NCBI GenBank assembly: GCA_023418055.1
Contig: JAEZDP010000226.1
Location: 1 to 13,512, forward strand
Direction of reading: 5' to 3'
DNA: 13,512 nucleotides
DNA from: Acidobacteriota bacterium
Lineage (GTDB): Bacteria; Acidobacteriota; Vicinamibacteria; Vicinamibacterales; Vicinamibacteraceae
Of the stretch, positions 9,444 through 13,512 are shown piece after piece. Position 1 is the first letter of the stretch. Each line of letters opens with the position of its first letter. Under the pieces are notes generated by a model. The model did no database searches. It had not been told where the DNA came from and worked only from the letters and a program-made list of their open reading frames with translations. The position numbers and the translations under genes were made by a program.

Positions 9444-11264
9444 ATGACCCGCATCGCCATCCTGCCGCCGGCGCTGGCCAATCAGATTGCCGCCGGCGAG
9501 GTCGTCGAACGACCGGCGTCGGTCGTGAAGGAGTTGGTCGAGAACGCCCTCGACGCCGGGGCCACGCGTATCGCAGTGACCATCGAGCACGGCGGCAAGG
9601 CGCTCATCCGCGTGGAGGACGACGGGGTCGGCATGTCGCCGGAGGACGCCCGCCTGGCGGTGGAGCGCCACGCGACGAGCAAGATCCGTGATGCCGCGGA
9701 TCTCGAGGCCATTCTCACGCTCGGCTTCCGCGGCGAGGCGCTGCCGAGCATCGCCCCGGTGTCGCGCTTCCGGCTGCGGACCCGTCCGCGCGGCGTGCCG
9801 ATGGGCACCGAAGTGCTCATGGAGGCGGGCCGGCCGATGGGCACCGGCGAGGTCGGAATGCCCGAAGGCACGCACATCGACGTGCGCGACCTGTTCTTCA
9901 ACCTGCCGGCGCGCCGCAAGTTCCTGAAGTCGGACAGCGCCGAGGCGGCACAGGTCTCTCGGCTGCTCACGCAGCTGGCGCTCGGCGCCCCGACGACCGG
10001 CTTCGTGTTGACGAGCGCGGGCCGCCGGGTGCTCAACTGTGCGCCGGCCTCCGACCAGGCCGAGCGGTTCTACCAGATCTACGGCGAGCGCGCCGACCTG
10101 ATCGGCGTGCGACGGGAAGGTGGAGGCTTACGTGTACAGGGGTACATCGCGCCCCTCGCCGAGAACGGGCCCCTGCGCGGCCCGCAGCACGTCTACGTCA
10201 ACGGCCGCATCGTGCGCGACAAGACCATCGCGCACGCCATTCAGGCGGCCTATGCGGTGGCGACGGTGCGCGAGCGCAGTCCGGAAGTGCACCTGTTCAT
10301 CCAGATGCCCCCCGACCGGGTCGACGTCAACGTGCATCCCACCAAGGCCGAGGTGCGCTTCCTGGAGCAGTCGCTGGTGCACGAGGTGATCCGCCGCGCG
10401 CTGGCCGACGCCCTCGGCAGCACGGCCGCCCCCGAACTGCGCCTCCAGCCGACCTCGTCGCCGGCGCCGGTGGCGTTGACCCCGTCGCTGCCAGGTGTCT
10501 TCTCGCTGACCGATCGGGTCATGGGAGGACGGGAGGACTGGAGGACGGAGGGACGGGAGGACGGGCGGGCGGGAGGACTGGAACACACGCGCGTGGGAGC
10601 AGGGGCGACCCCGGTCGATGTGATGGAGGGGGGTCTTGCCGCGTCCGCACCTGGCGCATCGGCGCTCAGCGGGCCGGCGGGGGCCATGCGGCCCATGATG
10701 CTGCTGGGGCAGTTCCGCAACACGTACATCATCGCCGTCGATCCCGATGGGCTGTCGATCATCGACCAGCACGTCGCGCACGAGCGGGTGCTGTACGAGT
10801 CGATCTACGAGCGGCTGACCGCCTCGGCGCTCGAGAGCCAGCGGCTGCTCACGCCGCTCGTGCTCGACCTGGACCCGTCGCAGCGCGCGGCGCTTGCGGC
10901 ACATCGCGACGACCTGGCGAAACTCGGCTTCGAGGTCGAGGAGTTCGGCGGCGACACCGTGCGCGTGACCGCCGTCCCCGCGTTGCTGTCGATGGCCGAC
11001 GTCGAGCCCTCACTGCGCGCCTTGTCGCAGGACCTCGACGGGCTCGACCGCGGCAGCCGCGTCCACGACGTGCTCAAACAGATGGCCGCGACGATGGCCT
11101 GTCATGCGGCCGTCAAGGCCAACGACCCGCTCTCGCCCGAGAAGATGCGCTACATCCTCGACGAGCTGCATCGCACGGCCTATTCGACCGTGTGCCCGCA
11201 CGGCCGGCCCGTGGTGCTGCGGCTGACCCGGTACGAGATCGAGAAGAACTTCCAGCGCATCTAG
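9444..11264 (+). CDS. mutL: DNA mismatch repair protein MutL (endonuclease type)
   Basis: 606 residues. MutL couples MutS mismatch recognition to strand removal. The N-terminal GHKL ATPase is complete: LANQIAAGEVVERPASVVKE with catalytic Glu30, ENALDAG with Asn34, DDGVGM at 59-64, RHATSKI, and GFRGEAL at 94-100. The C-terminal dimerisation domain carries the endonuclease metal motif DQHVAHERVLYE at 441-452 (family DQHA(x)2E(x)4E, here with Val for Ala), ACHAAVKAND, and CPHGRP at 584-589. The protein should therefore nick DNA itself, as in bacteria without MutH. The linker (about 340-425) is Gly/Pro/Ala rich, and residues 361-379 are encoded by an 8-bp tandem array. GAGGA at 9429-9433, 10 nt before the ATG and inside corA, is the likely ribosome binding site. 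The gene follows corA by one base and faces the BON-domain gene tail to tail. Confidence 0.96.
   Translation: MTRIAILPPALANQIAAGEVVERPASVVKELVENALDAGATRIAVTIEHGGKALIRVEDDGVGMSPEDARLAVERHATSKIRDAADLEAILTLGFRGEALPSIAPVSRFRLRTRPRGVPMGTEVLMEAGRPMGTGEVGMPEGTHIDVRDLFFNLPARRKFLKSDSAEAAQVSRLLTQLALGAPTTGFVLTSAGRRVLNCAPASDQAERFYQIYGERADLIGVRREGGGLRVQGYIAPLAENGPLRGPQHVYVNGRIVRDKTIAHAIQAAYAVATVRERSPEVHLFIQMPPDRVDVNVHPTKAEVRFLEQSLVHEVIRRALADALGSTAAPELRLQPTSSPAPVALTPSLPGVFSLTDRVMGGREDWRTEGREDGRAGGLEHTRVGAGATPVDVMEGGLAASAPGASALSGPAGAMRPMMLLGQFRNTYIIAVDPDGLSIIDQHVAHERVLYESIYERLTASALESQRLLTPLVLDLDPSQRAALAAHRDDLAKLGFEVEEFGGDTVRVTAVPALLSMADVEPSLRALSQDLDGLDRGSRVHDVLKQMAATMACHAAVKANDPLSPEKMRYILDELHRTAYSTVCPHGRPVVLRLTRYEIEKNFQRI
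10524..10579 (+). repeat. In-gene tandem array of seven 8-bp purine-rich units in the mutL linker
   Basis: Seven units in exact 8-base phase follow the pattern GGAGGACG. Units 1, 3 and 5 are GGAGGACG; units 2 and 7 are GGAGGACT; unit 4 (10548) is GAGGGACG and unit 6 (10564) is GGCGGGCG. The array is translated as a charged Gly/Arg/Glu/Asp stretch starting at residue 361. Since 8 is not a multiple of 3, gain or loss of one unit shifts the frame of the whole C-terminal domain. The reverse complement of the unit, CGTCCTCC, occurs at the head of the intergenic array at 7552. Confidence 0.88.
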
Positions 11265-11294
11265 CGCACGCCGCGTCACGGGCCGGGTCGTTTG

Positions 11295-11315
11295 CGCGGC
11301 CTGCGCGAGGCCGCG
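11295..11315. terminator. Compact GC hairpin between convergent mutL and the BON gene
   Basis: CGCGGCCT (11295-11302) pairs perfectly with AGGCCGCG (11308-11315) around the loop GCGCG, giving an 8-bp stem. It lies in the 58-bp gap between two stop codons that face each other. No T-run follows on either strand, so it is at best a non-canonical bidirectional terminator. Confidence 0.4.
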
Positions 11316-11322
11316 TCGCGGC

Positions 11323-11886
11323 TCAGGGCTGCTCGACGGTCAGGTTGTTGGTGACGGCGAACGTCCCTGGCACACTGCGCGCCTGCGCTTCGGCCAGCTG
11401 GCTGTCCATCTGCGAGTCGACGATGCCCTCGAGGGTGATCCGGCCGTTGTTCACGATGATGTGGATGGGGGGCACCGCGTTCAGCGCATACCGTTCCAGG
11501 CTGTCGTGACGGTAGATGGCGCGGTAGGTGGCCAGGCGGATGCGGTCGTCCTGCGCACCGGCTGGCAGCACCTCGATCTCGTTGCGGACCTCCTCCACCC
11601 CCTCGACGCTCTTCGCGCGGGCTTCGGCATCGCTCTTGAGGCTGGGACGCCGCACCGAGCCCCGCAGGGTCACGACGCCCTTGGGTCCCACCTCGAACGC
11701 GAGATGATCGAAGACCCCGTAGTAGGGCAGCGTGACCAGCTCACGGTAGAGGGTCCAGCTGACGCGGTCGCGCGGGTCGAGCGCGCCTTGCGCGGCGGTG
11801 ACGGCCGGGCCGGCCACGACGAAGCACACAGCGGCTGCCACCAGCCGCTGCAGGACATGCAATGGGCGAGTCGGTGTGTGTGTCAT
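11323..11886 (-). CDS. Secreted protein with two BON domains
   Basis: 187 residues from the ATG at 11886; a TTG at 11913 would add nine residues before the signal peptide and is not needed. Residues 1-33 look like a Sec signal peptide: a basic start (TRPLHVLQR), a hydrophobic core (LVAAAVCFVVAGPAV), then a likely cleavage site near TAAQG. The mature part holds two BON-like repeats. The first is about 40-105 (VFDHLAFEVGPKGVVTLRGS, then VEGVEEVRNEIEVLP). The second is about 112-187 (IHIIVNNGRITLEGIVDS, then VPGTFAVTNNLTVEQ), each with the G-x-V/I-T-L-x-G strand pattern. BON domains (as in OsmY) are thought to bind membranes or lipids in the periplasm; a stress or envelope role is inference. AbgT lies 45 bp upstream on the same strand, so co-transcription is possible, but the gene also has its own -10-like hexamer. 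Confidence 0.82.
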   Translation of the reverse strand: MTHTPTRPLHVLQRLVAAAVCFVVAGPAVTAAQGALDPRDRVSWTLYRELVTLPYYGVFDHLAFEVGPKGVVTLRGSVRRPSLKSDAEARAKSVEGVEEVRNEIEVLPAGAQDDRIRLATYRAIYRHDSLERYALNAVPPIHIIVNNGRITLEGIVDSQMDSQLAEAQARSVPGTFAVTNNLTVEQP

Positions 11887-11892
11887 GGATCC

Positions 11893-11898
11893 AGTGTA
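11893..11898 (-). promoter_or_regulatory. -10-like hexamer TACACT just before the BON gene start
   Basis: On the minus strand TACACT (4 of 6 to TATAAT) is followed by GGATCC and then the ATG at 11886. A start at the usual distance would produce a leaderless message. No Shine-Dalgarno is visible at a useful distance from this ATG. A TTGACG 9 nt upstream of the hexamer is too close to serve as its -35. Confidence 0.3.
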
Positions 11899-11931
11899 CC
11901 GAAGCGGCGTCAACGCACATGAATGGTCAGC

Positions 11932-13494
11932 TCAGGGGTATGTGTAGGGCGCCTGCAGGCCCAGGGGGATGCCCAGCGCCCAGTAGAGCAGCAGGAACGC
12001 GGTCCAGGTGACGAGCAGGGTCGCCGTGTAGGGCAGCATCATCGAGGCAATCGTGCCGATGCCGGCCTCGCGCGTGTAGCGTCTCGCGAACACGACGACG
12101 AGCGGGAAGTACGGCATCAACGGCGTGATGATGTTCGTCGTCGAATCGCCCACGCGGTAGGCCGCCTGCGTGAGTTCCGGCGAGAGCCCCACCTGCATGA
12201 GCATGGGCACGAAGATGGGCGCCAGCAGCGCCCACTTGGCCGACGCGGACCCGATCAGCAGGTTCACCGAGGCGGTCAGCAGGATGATGCCGACGATCGT
12301 GATCTGCCCGGGCATCTGCAGCGCCTGCAGCAGCGCCGCGCCCTTGAGCGCGACGAGGGCGCCGAGGTTCGACTGCCCGAATGCCGCCGTGAACTGCGCG
12401 GCGAAGAACGCCATGACGATGTAGTAGCCCATCGTGCTCATGGCCTTGCTCATGCCGGCGATCACGTCGCGGTGGCTCTCGACCGTGCCGGCCACCAGGC
12501 CGTACACGACGCCCGGCAGCAGGAAGAGGAAGAAGATGAGCGGCACGATGGACTGCATGATCGGGGCGCTGAAGGCCGACAGCTCGCCGCTCGGCGCGCG
12601 CAGCGGCGAGGTGACGGGCCAGGCCCACGCAGCGAGGAGAGCCACGCCCGCCAGCATCAAGGCGAGGCCGACCGTGAGGCCGCGGCGTTCGCGAGGAGTC
12701 AGCGGCTGCATGGCGGGCATGTCGGCCGTGTCACCGTCCACCGGCGTGGCCGCGAGGCGCGGCTCGACCACGCGGTCGGTGAGATACCACCCGACGGCCG
12801 TGACGAGCACCACGGAGGCACTCGTGAAGAGCCAGTTGCAGAGCGGGTTGACGAGACGTGCCGGGTCGATGATCTGGGCGCCGGCCTGGGTGAAGCCCTG
12901 CAGCAGCGGGTCGATGCCCGAGGGGATGAAGTTGGCGGCGAACCCGCCCGAGACACCGGCGAAGGCGGCGGCGATGCCTGCCAGCGGGTGCCGTCCCGCC
13001 GTGTAGAAGATGACACCGCCGAGCGGAATCACCAGCACGTACCCGGCGTCGGTGGCGGTGTGGCTCACGCAGGCGACCACGATGAGCATGGGCGTGAGCA
13101 GCCGCGCGGGGGTGACGCCGAGCATGCCCTTGAGTGCCGCGCCGATGAAGCCCGTGTGTTCCGCGACGCCGACGCCGAGCAGCGCCACGAGGACGATGCC
13201 GAGCGGAGGGAAGGCGGTGAAGGTGGCCACCATGGTCGCGAGGAAGTTGGCCAGGGCGGCGCCGGTGAGGAGGTTGTTGACGGCGATGGGTGCGTTCGTG
13301 CGCGGGTCGATCTCGGCGAAGCTGACTGGCGAGAGCGCGGCCGAGAGGATCCACGTGAGCAGGAGGGCGTACACGAAGAGCATGGCCGGGTCGGGCAGCC
13401 GGTTGCCGGTGCGTTCGATGCCGTTGAGGACGCGGTCGACGAGACTGGCAGGGCCGGCGGCGGGGGGCGGCGACGGGCGTGGGGGTGTCGGCAC
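11932..13494 (-). CDS. AbgT-family transporter
   Basis: 520 residues, close to the roughly 510 of the family, with many hydrophobic helices across an inner-membrane protein. The family includes E. coli AbgT, which imports p-aminobenzoyl-glutamate (a folate breakdown product), and YdaH/MtrF, reported to export sulfonamides and related antimetabolites; direction and substrate cannot be told from sequence. Seen: a Pro-rich start, IERTGNRLPDPAMLFVYALL, HTATDAGYVLVIPLGGVIFY, GRHPLAGIAAAFAGVSGGFA with NFIPSGIDPLLQGFT, then SASAKWALLAPIFVPML and GDSTTNIITPLMPYFPLVVV, the paired re-entrant-loop signatures of AbgT. The start is GTG at 13494. No Shine-Dalgarno is visible; TAGACT lies 6 nt upstream. An ATG start further in would cut into the conserved N-terminus. 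The BON gene follows 45 bp downstream. Confidence 0.92.
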   Translation of the reverse strand: MPTPPRPSPPPAAGPASLVDRVLNGIERTGNRLPDPAMLFVYALLLTWILSAALSPVSFAEIDPRTNAPIAVNNLLTGAALANFLATMVATFTAFPPLGIVLVALLGVGVAEHTGFIGAALKGMLGVTPARLLTPMLIVVACVSHTATDAGYVLVIPLGGVIFYTAGRHPLAGIAAAFAGVSGGFAANFIPSGIDPLLQGFTQAGAQIIDPARLVNPLCNWLFTSASVVLVTAVGWYLTDRVVEPRLAATPVDGDTADMPAMQPLTPRERRGLTVGLALMLAGVALLAAWAWPVTSPLRAPSGELSAFSAPIMQSIVPLIFFLFLLPGVVYGLVAGTVESHRDVIAGMSKAMSTMGYYIVMAFFAAQFTAAFGQSNLGALVALKGAALLQALQMPGQITIVGIILLTASVNLLIGSASAKWALLAPIFVPMLMQVGLSPELTQAAYRVGDSTTNIITPLMPYFPLVVVFARRYTREAGIGTIASMMLPYTATLLVTWTAFLLLYWALGIPLGLQAPYTYP

Positions 13495-13500
13495 GGGAGC

Positions 13501-13506
13501 AGTCTA
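13501..13506 (-). promoter_or_regulatory. -10-like hexamer TAGACT just before the AbgT-family gene
   Basis: On the minus strand TAGACT (4 of 6 to TATAAT) is followed by six bases (GCTCCC) and then the GTG start. This spacing matches that before the SDR and BON genes. The region of a possible -35 lies outside the window. Confidence 0.3.
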
Positions 13507-13512
13507 CTGCCG

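Noticed and set aside
11887..11913. TTG start for the BON-domain gene
   Set aside because: It would place nine residues before the signal peptide; the ATG at 11886 gives a clean signal sequence.
11908..11913. TTGACG as a -35 box for the BON gene
   Set aside because: Only 9 nt separate it from TACACT, and the hexamer at 17 nt spacing (ATCCAT) is not a -10.

Overview
This is a GC-rich bacterial chromosome segment carrying mostly housekeeping genes. Base composition, codon use and gene content (recO-glyQ-glyS-ppdK in a row, an endonuclease-type MutL, a secreted BON-domain protein) suggest an Acidobacteriota-like organism, possibly near Vicinamibacteria. That placement is inference; the window has no rRNA or other decisive marker.

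Layout. Positions 1-7456 read left to right: the 3' end of an mgtE magnesium channel gene, then recO, glyQ and glyS (both subunits of the heterotetrameric glycyl-tRNA synthetase) and ppdK (pyruvate, phosphate dikinase). recO and glyQ overlap by 3 bases, glyQ-glyS are 31 bp apart and glyS-ppdK 47 bp apart, so recO to ppdK could be one transcript. An extended -10-like element lies just upstream of recO. ppdK is convergent with a minus-strand SDR dehydrogenase gene (7673-8419). The 216 bp between them hold a strong hairpin and a strictly 8-bp-periodic polypyrimidine array that runs into the SDR stop codon. From 8420 the SDR and corA diverge. corA (8471-9442) is followed after one base by mutL (9444-11264), which has an in-gene array of related 8-bp units in its linker. 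mutL is convergent with a minus-strand pair: an AbgT-family transporter (11932-13494) followed by a secreted two-BON-domain protein (11323-11886). No intergenic stretch exceeds about 220 bp, and I see no tRNA, rRNA, CRISPR, insertion sequence or prophage gene.

Working together. glyQ and glyS form one enzyme; recO (recombinational repair) and mutL (mismatch repair) are both genome-maintenance genes but sit in separate units. mgtE and corA are unrelated families of Mg2+ channel in the same neighbourhood. I do not see a new multi-gene system. The observations most worth following are the frame-breaking 8-bp repeats inside mutL and their kinship with the intergenic array, the histone-tail-like extension on PPDK, and a recurrent -10-like hexamer 5-6 nt upstream of minus-strand start codons that hints at leaderless transcripts.
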